Source: a virus
Strand: one strand, 5' to 3'
Virus record (IMG/VR): IMGVR_UViG_3300050343_000116
Span: 1 to 53,651 of that record
Length of the DNA stretch: 53,651 bases
Part shown: positions 38,451 through 46,389 of the stretch, in pieces
Position numbering within the stretch: position 1 is the first letter of the stretch
How the letters are laid out: every line of letters begins with the position of its first letter
Translations under genes and position numbers: made by a program
Notes under the pieces: generated by a model
What the model saw: the letters and a program-made list of their open reading frames with translations, nothing else
Told to the model about the DNA's origin: nothing
The model's database searches: none

Positions 38451-38845
38451 CTTTTATGCTTACTCCTAGCGTTGTTTCGTAAAAGTTCATATGACCTTGG
38501 CGCTTGCACCAAGATCCTTGCTTGTGGGACAACCCTATTCTTGCTGAGGTCACCTCGCCCACATATCTCACAGAAGTCATCAGGCGTGTACCAGTACTCC
38601 TGAATTCCTACGAGGGCTATTGAGACTGTGGGGCTGACCTCTAGGATCTCACCACCAACAGTCATAAGTTGTTCAACACAGCCGTCTTTGGAATACACAT
38701 TTAAGAGACAATCTTGCTTGCCCTTATGGTCCCTGACCCGTCGAACCCATATTTTGTGCTCGAACGTAGTCTCTGGACTTTGGGGGTCCATGTTCTTTCC
38801 CCCGTATAAGACACTATCGACAGCTCGTGTTAGCCGTAAACCCAT
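38447..38845 (-). CDS. CsrA-like RNA-binding protein with a large insertion
   Basis: 132 residues. The N-terminus MGLRLTRAVDSVLYGG aligns with the first strand of CsrA/RsmA (LxLTRxxGxxxxIG). The C-terminal ARILVQAPRSYELLRNNA aligns with the last CsrA strands and the RNA-contacting segment (VRIGVxAPxxxxVxRxE). Between them lie about 80 residues absent from CsrA, including a CEICG zinc-knuckle-like motif near residue 95. CsrA binds GGA in hairpin loops of mRNA leaders. If this protein keeps that ability it could control phage or host mRNAs. Family placement comes from motif comparison by eye. Confidence 0.5.
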   Translation of the reverse strand: MGLRLTRAVDSVLYGGKNMDPQSPETTFEHKIWVRRVRDHKGKQDCLLNVYSKDGCVEQLMTVGGEILEVSPTVSIALVGIQEYWYTPDDFCEICGRGDLSKNRVVPQARILVQAPRSYELLRNNARSKHKR

Positions 38846-38855
38846 ATCAATACCT

Positions 38856-39260
38856 TTAAAACGGAATGTCTTCCTCGGGAAAGTCAGCTTGCTGTGGTGC
38901 AGGCTGTGGTGCAGGCTGTGGGGCTGGCTTGTTTGCAGGTTTAGTAGGTAACCAGTACTCGACGTTCAGCTGAGAGACTGCGCCATCGCGCTTCTGTTCA
39001 GCAACATCTAGATTGTATTTAATGGCCTCACCGCCATTTATATCGAGTGCTCCCTGCATCTCATCGATCACGTCCTGATCGATCTTCAGCCAACCGTTGA
39101 AGCTTGGAATCTTCAGCGCTTGCTGCTCTTTACTAAGATCTGTAAACCAGCTGTACTGCTTGAGATGGTTGTACTTCTCAAGTTTTTTCTCTCGATCTAG
39201 CGGGTAAAGGCGCCCCTTACCAGCCTTAATTGCCTCGAAGGCAGTAGGTTTATTTTGCAT
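38856..39260 (-). CDS. ssb: Single-stranded DNA-binding protein
   Basis: 134 residues; start overlaps the exonuclease stop (TAATG) with GGAG upstream. The C-terminus FPEEDIPF is the acidic SSB tip that in bacterial SSB recruits partner proteins, preceded by a Pro/Gln-rich linker made of repeated PAPQ units (residues ~110-126). The N-terminal ~100 residues would be the OB-fold part, but their sequence is divergent. Gene order exonuclease-SSB beside an annealing protein supports a recombination role. Confidence 0.75.
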   Translation of the reverse strand: MQNKPTAFEAIKAGKGRLYPLDREKKLEKYNHLKQYSWFTDLSKEQQALKIPSFNGWLKIDQDVIDEMQGALDINGGEAIKYNLDVAEQKRDGAVSQLNVEYWLPTKPANKPAPQPAPQPAPQQADFPEEDIPF

Positions 39261-40282
39261 TAGTCATCTCCGATTGATTTGATTGATGATTGCAGTGAAT
39301 TACTCTGCCGACGCCATTCGTCGATAGAGCTATCTTTCTCTAGCAGGGCTTGTTCCCCGCCAAGAAATTCAAATGCCCCGCGGAAATCCACCGGAGGAGT
39401 TTTCTTGATGACCTGTATAGACACGAATCCGTTGGTGATTGACCGCTCGTACTTTTTAACTAGCTCTTTCTTGAGTGCGTCACGGCTAGCCTTGAGGTGG
39501 TCTAGGTCTTGAAGTGCTTGATAGTTCATGACCTCAATCTCATTGATCTTGCCTTGAATGTCGGCAAGCTCAGACATCTGGTCATCTTGGATTTCATCGT
39601 AGTCAGGCTTCAGCGGATCAAGGTGCTTTTGAGCCCGTTCAGGATCGGCAGCCTCAGCTTGAATGAAGTCATACCAAGCCTTGAACAAATCAAGTCTAGT
39701 GACGGACCCCTTTTTTGGTGTTGGCAACAGCCTTCCTTCAAGCTCCTCGTCCAACCAATCCCAGTTGCGCTCTACTCTATCGATGTGCCATTGGCCTTCA
39801 GCCTGTGGATCGGTCGCTAAGTAGCACATGAAGTCACACCAATCTAGGTCACAGACCTCCATGACCATGTGGCACTGCCATAAATACATGATTCGCTTTT
39901 CGTCAAAGACAGAGTAAGGCGCCTTGGTCCACTTAGGATAGGGGCACTTGAACTCGGCACAGCCTTCAATACCAATCAGACCATCAGGCGATGCGGCTAG
40001 GAACGAGTGCTTTGAATGTACGACCAAGCCAGTCTCATCAACTTTGTACCGTTGAATTTGCTCAAGCTTGACGCGGGCATAGTCCTCCATCATGGAGCCA
40101 TGCTCTACTGCCGCGTTGGTTTGAAACTCAGACTCGGCACCAAGGATAGCCCTTACCTCTTGGCGGACAACTTCCTCGACCTTCATGTAAGGGTGCTTGT
40201 TCTCATAAGCAGCGCAGATACTTGCTTTGATCAGGCCAGCTCTGGCTTTTAGCCACCCCTCAGAACCTTGGGGGTGCATCAT
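39260..40282 (-). CDS. YqaJ/lambda-Exo-type recombination exonuclease
   Basis: 340 residues from the ATG at 40282, which overlaps the preceding stop and lies 8 nt after AAGGGG; a GTG three codons earlier is less well placed. N-terminal GSEGWLKARAGLIKAS is the typical YqaJ opening. The PD-(D/E)XK core is visible as SPDGLIG, then CAEFKCPYP (E-x-K), followed by QCHMVMEVCDLDWCDFM. The C-terminal ~150 residues are helical with an ATP-independent lambda-Exo-like plan. It would resect duplex ends to give 3' single strands for the annealing protein encoded just upstream. Confidence 0.85.
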   Translation of the reverse strand: MMHPQGSEGWLKARAGLIKASICAAYENKHPYMKVEEVVRQEVRAILGAESEFQTNAAVEHGSMMEDYARVKLEQIQRYKVDETGLVVHSKHSFLAASPDGLIGIEGCAEFKCPYPKWTKAPYSVFDEKRIMYLWQCHMVMEVCDLDWCDFMCYLATDPQAEGQWHIDRVERNWDWLDEELEGRLLPTPKKGSVTRLDLFKAWYDFIQAEAADPERAQKHLDPLKPDYDEIQDDQMSELADIQGKINEIEVMNYQALQDLDHLKASRDALKKELVKKYERSITNGFVSIQVIKKTPPVDFRGAFEFLGGEQALLEKDSSIDEWRRQSNSLQSSIKSIGDD

Positions 40283-40950
40283 GCTGACCACCCCTTCTTG
40301 CTACAGACCTCTTCCCACCGATTGAGACGGTAGTCTTCCAGACCGCGAGACTTCAGAGCCTTAACATATCGATCAAACATTTTTTGACCGGCAGTTTTTG
40401 TTCGCGCCTTTTGGATTTCTTCGAGGCTGGTCATCCAAAGCCTATCAATGCTGTTCCTGACTTTTGAGTCCGCTTCTGTGTCGTCCGTGGGTAAAACATC
40501 CCCAGAGGACTGGTCAGTGACTTCTTCTACAACTTCCGGCTCTTCTGCCGTTGGCTTCTTGAGCCACAGTTGATGGCCAAGGCCGAACTCAGCCATCGCC
40601 TTAACGCGACACCTTTGCTTGGCGGTGTTTATTTGAAAGCTGTTAGGGTTGCGTACAACATCACCGCCGTCTCTCACCATGTAAGAGGTGATCTGGGTGT
40701 GCCCTAAAACCGTCATGCGACACCTAACCTCGCAGGTACCGTCATTGAAGTAATGAACTTCCCGGCTTTCGGGGTCTTCGGTAAATTCCCATGTGTATTC
40801 TGGGAAGTTGTCCATCATGAGTACGTGCGCGTTCATCCAAGACACAGCGGGAAACTTTTCCCCGCTTATCGTTTCGGACTCAGTGCAGTGTGGTTTTATG
40901 TTTACAGCAGAAAGGGTTGCCCATATGTGGGCTTTAGAAGTCTTGTCCAT
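40279..40950 (-). CDS. Single-strand annealing protein (DUF1071/Sak3-like)
   Basis: 223 residues. The motif NSFQINTAKQRCRVKAMAEFGLG near residues 100-125, quoted here in abbreviated form as INTAKQRCRVKAMAEFGLG, corresponds to the signature of DUF1071, now regarded as a Rad52-like single-strand annealing family. Upstream are FPAVSWMNAHVLM and a beta region with VRCRMTVLGHTQITSYM. The C-terminus is acidic then helical. Partner genes for exonuclease and SSB follow at once, so this is a complete annealing-recombination module. A TACACGGAT leader lies before the start. Confidence 0.75.
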   Translation of the reverse strand: MDKTSKAHIWATLSAVNIKPHCTESETISGEKFPAVSWMNAHVLMMDNFPEYTWEFTEDPESREVHYFNDGTCEVRCRMTVLGHTQITSYMVRDGGDVVRNPNSFQINTAKQRCRVKAMAEFGLGHQLWLKKPTAEEPEVVEEVTDQSSGDVLPTDDTEADSKVRNSIDRLWMTSLEEIQKARTKTAGQKMFDRYVKALKSRGLEDYRLNRWEEVCSKKGWSA

Positions 40951-41013
40951 GTCGCATATCCGTGTAGTAAATCAATAGATTCACCACGAAGTTTACGCTT
41001 GCAAATGAGTTTG

Positions 41014-41160
41014 TCAATTACTAGATGGATTTGGACTGTCTTTTCCTATTAATTTTGCGACCACATCGTCACATTCTTTTACATGTATCGATGGATTATC
41101 TTCAATAAATTTCCGGATTAGTTTGAATAAAGCCTCGTCCGTGAGTTTCTCTTTTCCCAT
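41014..41160 (-). CDS. 48-residue hypothetical protein
   Basis: Short frame MGKEKLTDEALFKLIRKF... ending SSN, from the ATG at 41160 to TGA at 41014-41016. AAGGAT and GGAAG lie within 13 nt upstream. Predicted as one helix with a polar tail. It sits between the repressor and the annealing protein on the same strand, where lambdoid-like phages place small regulatory genes. Confidence 0.5.
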   Translation of the reverse strand: MGKEKLTDEALFKLIRKFIEDNPSIHVKECDDVVAKLIGKDSPNPSSN

Positions 41161-41180
41161 TCTTCCGATCCTTGGTCTGG

Positions 41181-41588
41181 TTATTTAGCCAAAAAAGTCT
41201 TTAGATTTTCCATAAACGACTCAAGCGATTGCTCGTCAGACTCGCCCATTAGGACGAGAGCGGCCATCTGCTTAGCGCTCAAATCGATATTGTATTTATT
41301 TTCAAAGTTTTTACATCTGTGAATGAGTTCAGATAGTCTAGATTCTGAGATGAAAGCGCCTCTTGATTTTCCGGTCGACCATTCGTAGAAGTCTAAACCG
41401 AATTCATCTGCGAATTTTATTCCCGTTTGGATATTTTTTGGAAGGCTACCCTTCAGCCAAGCATCCGCGGTTGCGTTGCTACAGCCGGTCTTTCTAGCAA
41501 TTTCAGAGGCTCGCCCCCAAGCTGCGACTCCGCGTTTTGTTAGTTGTTCGTTTAGGTATTCCGATCGCTTCTGATTGTCATAGTGCAT
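41181..41588 (-). CDS. HTH (XRE-type) transcriptional repressor
   Basis: 135 residues. A helix-turn-helix occupies about residues 24-55: GRASEIARKTGCSNATADAWLKG, which has the XRE spacing with a recognition helix ATADAW. The C-terminal ~70 residues are helical with no S24-type autopeptidase motif, so induction by RecA-driven self-cleavage is not expected from the sequence. It faces the rightward replication operon across a 158-bp control region, the position of a CI- or Cro-like regulator. Confidence 0.75.
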   Translation of the reverse strand: MHYDNQKRSEYLNEQLTKRGVAAWGRASEIARKTGCSNATADAWLKGSLPKNIQTGIKFADEFGLDFYEWSTGKSRGAFISESRLSELIHRCKNFENKYNIDLSAKQMAALVLMGESDEQSLESFMENLKTFLAK

Positions 41589-41746
41589 TTAGCTCATCCG
41601 TGTGAAGTTTTTTTAGTCTACTCGAAAAACTCTGTTAAATGCGAATTATTCTCATAAACTCGGTTATGATAATTAAATTTGCACTATCAAAAGAATTTTC
41701 TTATCTTTACATGCGCTTTACGGCGAACCACCACACGGAGTAGTTA
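41589..41746. promoter_or_regulatory. Immunity/early control region between repressor and replication genes
   Basis: The 158-bp divergent spacer is AT-rich. AATTATTCTCATAA (about 41645-41658) and TTATGATAATT (about 41664-41674) form an imperfect inverted repeat, a likely operator. Candidate rightward elements are TTGCAC, 17 nt, TATCTT near 41682-41710, and GATAAT inside the inverted repeat. Both ends carry the ACACGG leader motif (41596-41604 leftward, 41731-41740 rightward). No gene fits in this stretch. Confidence 0.6.
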
Positions 41747-42415
41747 ATGATTTTCAAACCTGCGGCTCACAAATCTCGGCACTACACCAAGCTGCCAAAC
41801 GATTTGCTGCGTGACCCAGACCTAACCCCGGAAGCCATAGGCATCCTAGCTTACCTTCTTACGCACGTTGACAACTGGCGTGTCACTCAGCGTCAGCTTA
41901 GTAACCACTTCAATTGCAGCCCCGGCCGGATTAAGAATATCGCCGATACCCTAGAGGCCTGCGGATACATACGAAGAGTTAGGTATATCGATCAGGGCAA
42001 GCATGTATTTGATTGGGAGGTATATGACGAAAAGCAAGATGTCGAAAATCGACATGTCGAAAATCAAGATGTCGAAAATCAGCACCTAAGAATAAACATA
42101 GTTACAGAAGAAACATCTACTAAGAAGAAACATTGGAAAGAAGAACTATCTGACTCCTGCCCTGAAGGCATTCCTAAACTGACGTGGCGTGAGTGGTGGG
42201 AGTACAAGGCTGGCACTCGCAAGCCGGGTAAGTCGACGATCACTAGGCAGACCCATGACTTCGAGACAATGGCCAAACACGGATTCGATTTATCAGAGCT
42301 AATCCCCTTCGCTATCAGTCGAGGATGGCAACGTATTGGGAGTCCAGACTGGGACTCGCTCAATCGATTTAAAAATAAACAAAGAACAGATGATTATCTT
42401 GCTGAGGTTAAGTAA
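41747..42415 (+). CDS. Replication initiator-like protein with winged helix
   Basis: 222 residues. The N-terminal ~95 residues hold a winged-helix domain: LTPEAIGILAYLLTHVDNW, VTQRQLSNHFNCSPGRIKN and LEACGYIRRVRYIDQGKHV. This is the pattern of phage O-like and primosomal replication proteins. A Gln/Asn/Val-rich linker (DVENRHVENQDVENQ, three copies of a short VEN unit) joins a C-terminal domain with WREWWEYKAG and GWQRIGSPDWDSLNRFKNKQ, resembling the helicase-loader type end. It is the first gene after the control region and is followed at once by the primase-helicase. Start preceded by ACACGGAG. Confidence 0.7.
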   Translation: MIFKPAAHKSRHYTKLPNDLLRDPDLTPEAIGILAYLLTHVDNWRVTQRQLSNHFNCSPGRIKNIADTLEACGYIRRVRYIDQGKHVFDWEVYDEKQDVENRHVENQDVENQHLRINIVTEETSTKKKHWKEELSDSCPEGIPKLTWREWWEYKAGTRKPGKSTITRQTHDFETMAKHGFDLSELIPFAISRGWQRIGSPDWDSLNRFKNKQRTDDYLAEVK

Positions 42416-44256
42416 TGGATATACGTGTGCTCAAATCAGAGCTTGGGAGGTATGCCCATCAAATATGCCAAGAGTTGTTTCCCGAAGGGATCATAGAGTC
42501 GGGGTGTTACAAGGTAGGCAGCATCGAGGGGGACAAGGGACGGAGTTTTTCGTGCTACCTGCATGGCGATAAGGCTGGGAAGTGGATTGACTTTGCAACT
42601 GGCGATGGTGGCGACATGCTTGATCTCATCCAACATGGTCGAGGCATGTCACTTACTGAGGCCATGGAGTGGTCAGCTAAGCGCTACGGTATACGGGATT
42701 ACAGCCCCGCCCCAAAAATTTCGCAGTCGGCAAAGAAAAAATACTCCACCCCTGCCCCACCATCTAGAACCAGTAACAGCCTGATACATGAGTACATGCA
42801 GAAGCGTGGGTTCAGGGAGATGGGTGAGGTGTGCTTCCGGTACAAGATCTATGAGACGGAGACCCGTGGTGGGCTTGATGTCGTGTTCCCGTTCCATGAC
42901 GTCTCGGGTGACCTTGTATTCCTGAAGACAAAGCCGATGAATCATGATGGCAATCCGTCTACTCAGAAAGACCTCCGGCCGATACTGTTTGGTTGGCAGG
43001 CTATGCCGGCAAGTGCTCGCAAGGTGTGGATCACTGAGGGCGAGTGGGACGCGATTGCATGTGGTGAGCTTGGATTTCCAGCGTTGAGCGTGCCAATGGG
43101 CGGGGGGAAAGGCGCCAAGCAAACCAATTGGATCGCCAACGAATACGAGAACCTTGCCCGGTTTGAAGAGATCATCATTGCCACTGACATGGATGAGCAA
43201 GGAGATCTAGCGGCCCAAGAGATCATGAAGCGTTTAGGCGACCGGTGCTACCGGGTGAAGCTCCCAACAAAAGACATCAACGAGCTACTTCAAAAGCAGG
43301 GTTACGAGCAGTCTCGGCTGGTTCTCGAGGCGGCGTATGAAGAGGCCCGATGGCAAGATCCTGACACACTGCGCTCTGTCATGGAGTTTGAAAAAGACAT
43401 CGATGATTACTTCGATAAGTCGATCAATGACACGCAGGGGTTTGGCTCGGGGTGGAACAAAATAGACGAGGAAGACATACGGTTTCGGCCGGGCGAGATG
43501 TGGGGTATTACCGGCATCAACGGTCATGGCAAGAGCATGTGGCTAGGTCAGCTATGCCTGAATGCTGTTGAACAAGGGCAGAAGGTATTAATCGCTTCAT
43601 TCGAGATGAACCCAAAACAGACTCTTGGTCGCATGATGAAGCAGGCGGGAGGCAGCTCCGAGCCACCGAAGGACTACCGCCAAAAGCTGATGGAATGGAT
43701 GGGTGCAAACCTTTGGCTGTACGTCGACAACATAACGCCTAAGCCTGAAGACCTGATGAAGTGTTTCGAGTATGCGTACCGCCGCTACGGTGTTTCGGTG
43801 TTCGTCATTGACTCACTGACAAACATGGTTAGGCAGGACGACTTCGAGGGTCAGCAGAAATTTGTCGAGAAGGTCGTGAACTTCAAGATGACTACCGGCG
43901 CCACTGTGTTTTTGGTCACGCACTCCCGGAAGGGTGAGGACGAGCACAAAGCCCCGAACAAGTACGACGTCAAAGGTAGCGGATCGATTACCGATCTTGC
44001 CGATGGGTTTATGTCGTTGTGGAAAAACAAGCGAAAGGTCGAGCACCTCGAGCAGTGCCGAGTGTTAGGTGAAGAGCCAGACGAAAAGTTTACCAAGCAG
44101 TGGGACGTCTACCTCGAGATTCTGAAGAACCGTAACGGTGGATACGAGGGCAAGGTCGGTTTCGAGTTTGACAACCGCACCTGTCAGTACCTCGAGCGTC
44201 GATCAGGCCGGCCAAAGTATTACATCAAGTACTCCAAGGAGAATTCAAATGGATAA
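42415..44256 (+). CDS. Primase-helicase (TOPRIM plus DnaB-type)
   Basis: 613 residues; start overlaps the previous stop (TAATG). Residues ~30-90 resemble a primase zinc-region scaffold (SCYLHGDKAGKWIDFATGDG) but lack an obvious Cys4 cluster. TOPRIM motifs follow at ~203 (WITEGEWDAIAC) and ~255 (IIIATDMDEQGD). The RecA-type helicase domain has Walker A GINGHGKS at ~366-373, Walker B VFVIDSLTN at ~462 and the DnaB-like VTHSRKGEDEHK and SGSITDLADGF motifs. It is a T7 gp4-like fork enzyme. No DNA polymerase gene is present in the genome, so host polymerase would be used. Confidence 0.85.
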   Translation: MDIRVLKSELGRYAHQICQELFPEGIIESGCYKVGSIEGDKGRSFSCYLHGDKAGKWIDFATGDGGDMLDLIQHGRGMSLTEAMEWSAKRYGIRDYSPAPKISQSAKKKYSTPAPPSRTSNSLIHEYMQKRGFREMGEVCFRYKIYETETRGGLDVVFPFHDVSGDLVFLKTKPMNHDGNPSTQKDLRPILFGWQAMPASARKVWITEGEWDAIACGELGFPALSVPMGGGKGAKQTNWIANEYENLARFEEIIIATDMDEQGDLAAQEIMKRLGDRCYRVKLPTKDINELLQKQGYEQSRLVLEAAYEEARWQDPDTLRSVMEFEKDIDDYFDKSINDTQGFGSGWNKIDEEDIRFRPGEMWGITGINGHGKSMWLGQLCLNAVEQGQKVLIASFEMNPKQTLGRMMKQAGGSSEPPKDYRQKLMEWMGANLWLYVDNITPKPEDLMKCFEYAYRRYGVSVFVIDSLTNMVRQDDFEGQQKFVEKVVNFKMTTGATVFLVTHSRKGEDEHKAPNKYDVKGSGSITDLADGFMSLWKNKRKVEHLEQCRVLGEEPDEKFTKQWDVYLEILKNRNGGYEGKVGFEFDNRTCQYLERRSGRPKYYIKYSKENSNG

Positions 44257-44584
44257 CGAAAGGTTTGCAAAAGCCATCCGCGATGCAGGTGCAACTGTGC
44301 AAAAAGCAGAGAGGGATCTGGGCCATGCCGAAGCTACTGAGAAAAGGGTTGCGGCTCAGCTAATGATGATGGCAGAGCATGCTCACGGGCAAAAGACCGT
44401 AGCGGCTCAGGCCAAGTGGGCCGACGAGCAGGACGAAATGTTCAATGCCCGCGTCAATCGGGGCACCGCCAAGGGCGCCCTCGCCTCCGCAAAAGCTAAC
44501 CTTCTTGCAGCCGAAGTCTCGTTTAAAACGTGGCAAACAGAGATGGCCACCAACCGAGCAGAAATGCGGACGTTGATGGGATGA
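44249..44584 (+). CDS. Small helical protein, unknown
   Basis: 111 residues from the ATG at 44249, set by AAGGAG 8 nt upstream; it overlaps the helicase end by 8 nt. Almost wholly helical, Ala-rich with Gln/Lys/Glu (AIRDAGATVQKAERDLGHAE, AQAKWADEQDEMFNARVN). Coiled-coil in character. Could be a replisome accessory or recombination partner because of its position, but no family is recognised. Confidence 0.6.
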   Translation: MDNERFAKAIRDAGATVQKAERDLGHAEATEKRVAAQLMMMAEHAHGQKTVAAQAKWADEQDEMFNARVNRGTAKGALASAKANLLAAEVSFKTWQTEMATNRAEMRTLMG

Positions 44585-44931
44585 AGTCTCACTCTGCCAC
44601 CAAGGAAGAGAAAGAATGGATGGATGCCATCGTTCAGCTGGGGTGCATTGTTTGTCGCTTGCATCTTGGCGTGAAGTCGCCGGCCGAGGTCCATCATATT
44701 TCAGGAAAGGTAAAACCGGGGGCGCACTTAAACACAATACCACTATGCCCCAACCACCACCGGGCCGGCTTAGCTACGCCAATGTGCGTGTCTCGCCACC
44801 CTTACAAAGCTCAGTTCATTGAGCGTTACGGATCAGAGGAATATCTACATGAGCAAACATCATCACTTATCGTTGAACGACGCGACACCGGAAGACTGGG
44901 ACCGAGTCTCGAAGCCGAAGCACTACTCTAG
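44581..44931 (+). CDS. HNH nuclease, Ref-like (recombination enhancement) family
   Basis: 116 residues; ATGA overlap with the previous stop. CIVCRLHLG near residue 18, VHHISG near 35 and NTIPLCPNHHR near 53 make a zinc-bound HNH core; the double His (HH) precedes ISG and the final H is followed by RAGLATP. This is the pattern of P1 Ref and DUF968-like nucleases, which cut DNA in RecA filaments. Fits with the adjacent recombination and resolvase genes. Confidence 0.65.
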   Translation: MKSHSATKEEKEWMDAIVQLGCIVCRLHLGVKSPAEVHHISGKVKPGAHLNTIPLCPNHHRAGLATPMCVSRHPYKAQFIERYGSEEYLHEQTSSLIVERRDTGRLGPSLEAEALL

Positions 44932-45130
44932 TCAGAACGACAAGTTCCCTGACCTCGAGTGCATCGACTCCACCAAAGCGAGCATGTCTCCCGAAGGCTT
45001 TAAAGGCTACTTGAAGGGTTGTGTCCTCAAGTACATGTGGCGTTACGAGGACAAGGACGATCCGAAGCAAGATCTAGAAAAAGCGCAGGAGTATCTGCAA
45101 CGGTTACTGGAAGAAGTTTCCAATGGTTAA
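44849..45130 (+). CDS. DUF3310 family protein
   Basis: 93 residues from the ATG at 44849, placed 9 nt after AGAGGA and preferred over an upstream GTG/ATG. The motif KPKHYS...DLECIDSTKASMS...FKGYLKGCVLKYMWRYEDKDD-PKQDLEKAQEYLQRLL, given here in pieces, is the DUF3310 signature (H-Y, C/I-D, G-N/KY-WR, K-D-LEKA). DUF3310 proteins are common in phage nucleotide or replication regions; their function is unsettled. It overlaps both neighbours. Confidence 0.75.
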   Translation: MSKHHHLSLNDATPEDWDRVSKPKHYSSQNDKFPDLECIDSTKASMSPEGFKGYLKGCVLKYMWRYEDKDDPKQDLEKAQEYLQRLLEEVSNG

Positions 45131-45527
45131 TTCAAGGACCAAGGGCGCCCAGTTTGAGCGTGAGATCGTGAACCTCATGCGTGATTGGCTGGGTGATGAG
45201 GCCACTCATGGCCTGCGTCGAAACCTGACGCAGTATCAGGTTGCAGATGAGGGAGACCTGAAGCTGGGCCCGTTCCTGATCGAGTGCAAGCGCTACGCAA
45301 AAGGCGATATCCACCAAGGCTGGTGGTGGGATCAAATTTTGAAGGCCGCGGGAAAAGAATATATCCCCCTCCTGATATATCGATTCGATAGACGCCCAAC
45401 CAGAATGGTCTTCCCTTTACATATAGTCGGAGACTACCCCGAGAACCTCGATTACACCTGCACGGTAGGTGTGGAGGAAGGAATTATGATCATCAGAGAG
45501 AAGCTCTGTGAGAGTTCCAGAGTTTAG
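45123..45527 (+). CDS. Holliday-junction-resolvase-like PD-(D/E)XK nuclease
   Basis: 134 residues. GAQFEREIVNLMRDWLG has the N-terminal Glu, DLKLGPFLIECKRYAKGD the D...E-x-K catalytic core, and GIMIIREK the C-terminal strand. Size and motif order fit small phage resolvases that process recombination junctions before packaging. It overlaps the DUF3310 stop and the next start. Confidence 0.7.
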   Translation: MVNSRTKGAQFEREIVNLMRDWLGDEATHGLRRNLTQYQVADEGDLKLGPFLIECKRYAKGDIHQGWWWDQILKAAGKEYIPLLIYRFDRRPTRMVFPLHIVGDYPENLDYTCTVGVEEGIMIIREKLCESSRV

Positions 45528-45783
45528 GCGCCACTTAGAGCTAGCCGCAGTAAGGCTAGAGTACCCACTGGTTGCGGAATACGTGCGCGAGAATGTCCCG
45601 GAGGATTTCCACGACATGATGTACGCTTCGCTGTACCTCGAACTACCCCAGCACTACGCCAAGCAGGACGTGGACCGAATCAAGGAGCTGTTAGCCATGC
45701 TCCCGGAGGAAGAGCCAGTCCGAGACTTCAATGAGATCGTGACCTATTGGACGCGTCGGATATGGGCCAAGAATCATGGCTAG
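45508..45783 (+). CDS. Hypothetical helical protein
   Basis: 91 residues from a GTG at 45508 that overlaps the nuclease end by 20 nt. Helical with LELAAVRLEYPLVAEYVREN, FHDMMYASLYLEL and an acidic region MLPEEEPVRDFNEIV. No family recognised. Its stop overlaps the next gene's start. Confidence 0.55.
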   Translation: MRVPEFRRHLELAAVRLEYPLVAEYVRENVPEDFHDMMYASLYLELPQHYAKQDVDRIKELLAMLPEEEPVRDFNEIVTYWTRRIWAKNHG

Positions 45784-46196
45784 ACCTATTTACGAAACAG
45801 CGAAGGACAGAACCAACGAGGAAGATATCGCCAATCAGATCGCTGAGCGATACAACGCAAAAGCTGTCAAGGCAAAACGCCTGTATGGGCTTGACTGGTT
45901 CTTTGAGCGCGATGGGTACGTTGTGGGGATGGTTGAGATCAAGGCTCGTAGGTGTGCTAGCTCGGACTACAAGTACTTACATGATCAGCGCTGACAAGAT
46001 TGCGCGCATCAGGATGCTGTCCAACGTCTCAGGCATTCCCTCGTTTCTGTTTGTGTCGTGGACCGATTGTATTGGCTACATCAATCTAGCTGATCAGCCG
46101 GACTTCACGGCTGTTGGTGGTCGCAGGGACCGGGGGGATGATCAGGACGTGGAAGCTGTGTTGCACTATCAGATCGATAGGTTCATTCGGGTATAA
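45776..46196 (+). CDS. Second PD-(D/E)XK-like nuclease (one frameshift)
   Basis: The frame from 45776 stops at 45994, but the coding sequence continues in the next frame to 46194-46196. Removing one T from CTTA near 45978 gives DYKYYMISADKIARI and a product of about 139 residues. Motifs: IANQIAERYNAKAV, DWFFERDGYVVGMVEIKARR (E-x-K core), then SNVSGIPSFLFVSWTDCIGYINL. This VEIK...MISxxK...GIPSFLFV plan is a small phage nuclease or helper type. It closes the rightward early operon, and a leftward terminator lies right behind it. Confidence 0.65.
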
Positions 46197-46218
46197 AAAA
46201 ACCCTACGGTTGTAGGGT
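46195..46218 (-). terminator. Terminator of the long leftward operon
   Basis: On the leftward strand the stem ACCCTAC / GTAGGGT with an AACC loop is followed by TTTTTT. The last coding codons and the stop of the gene at 46204-46389 lie inside the hairpin. It ends the 52534-46204 operon just where it meets the rightward operon, preventing read-through of convergent transcripts. Confidence 0.9.
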
Positions 46219-46389
46219 CATCACAAGTAGTTTCATGGCTGGCTCTGGCATCTTCCGGTAGCCTCTGGTTCCGGGTGATCGGGTCCAGTTGTAAACGCCC
46301 TCAACCTTCATCCCCAGCAGTTCAGCTATTTCTTTTGCTGACAACCCGCGCCTACGCATTATGAGCTTCAGTGCTTCGTTGTTATCCAT
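46204..46389 (-). CDS. Small HTH DNA-binding protein
   Basis: 61 residues from the ATG at 46389 (GGGGGA five nt upstream). An HTH is visible as RRRGLSAKEIAELLGMKVEGVYNWTRS, shown here shortened to GLSAKEIAELLGMKVEGVY: short first helix, turn, recognition helix. A basic end follows. It is the last gene of the leftward operon and may feed back on early transcription. Confidence 0.65.
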   Translation of the reverse strand: MDNNEALKLIMRRRGLSAKEIAELLGMKVEGVYNWTRSPGTRGYRKMPEPAMKLLVMTLQP

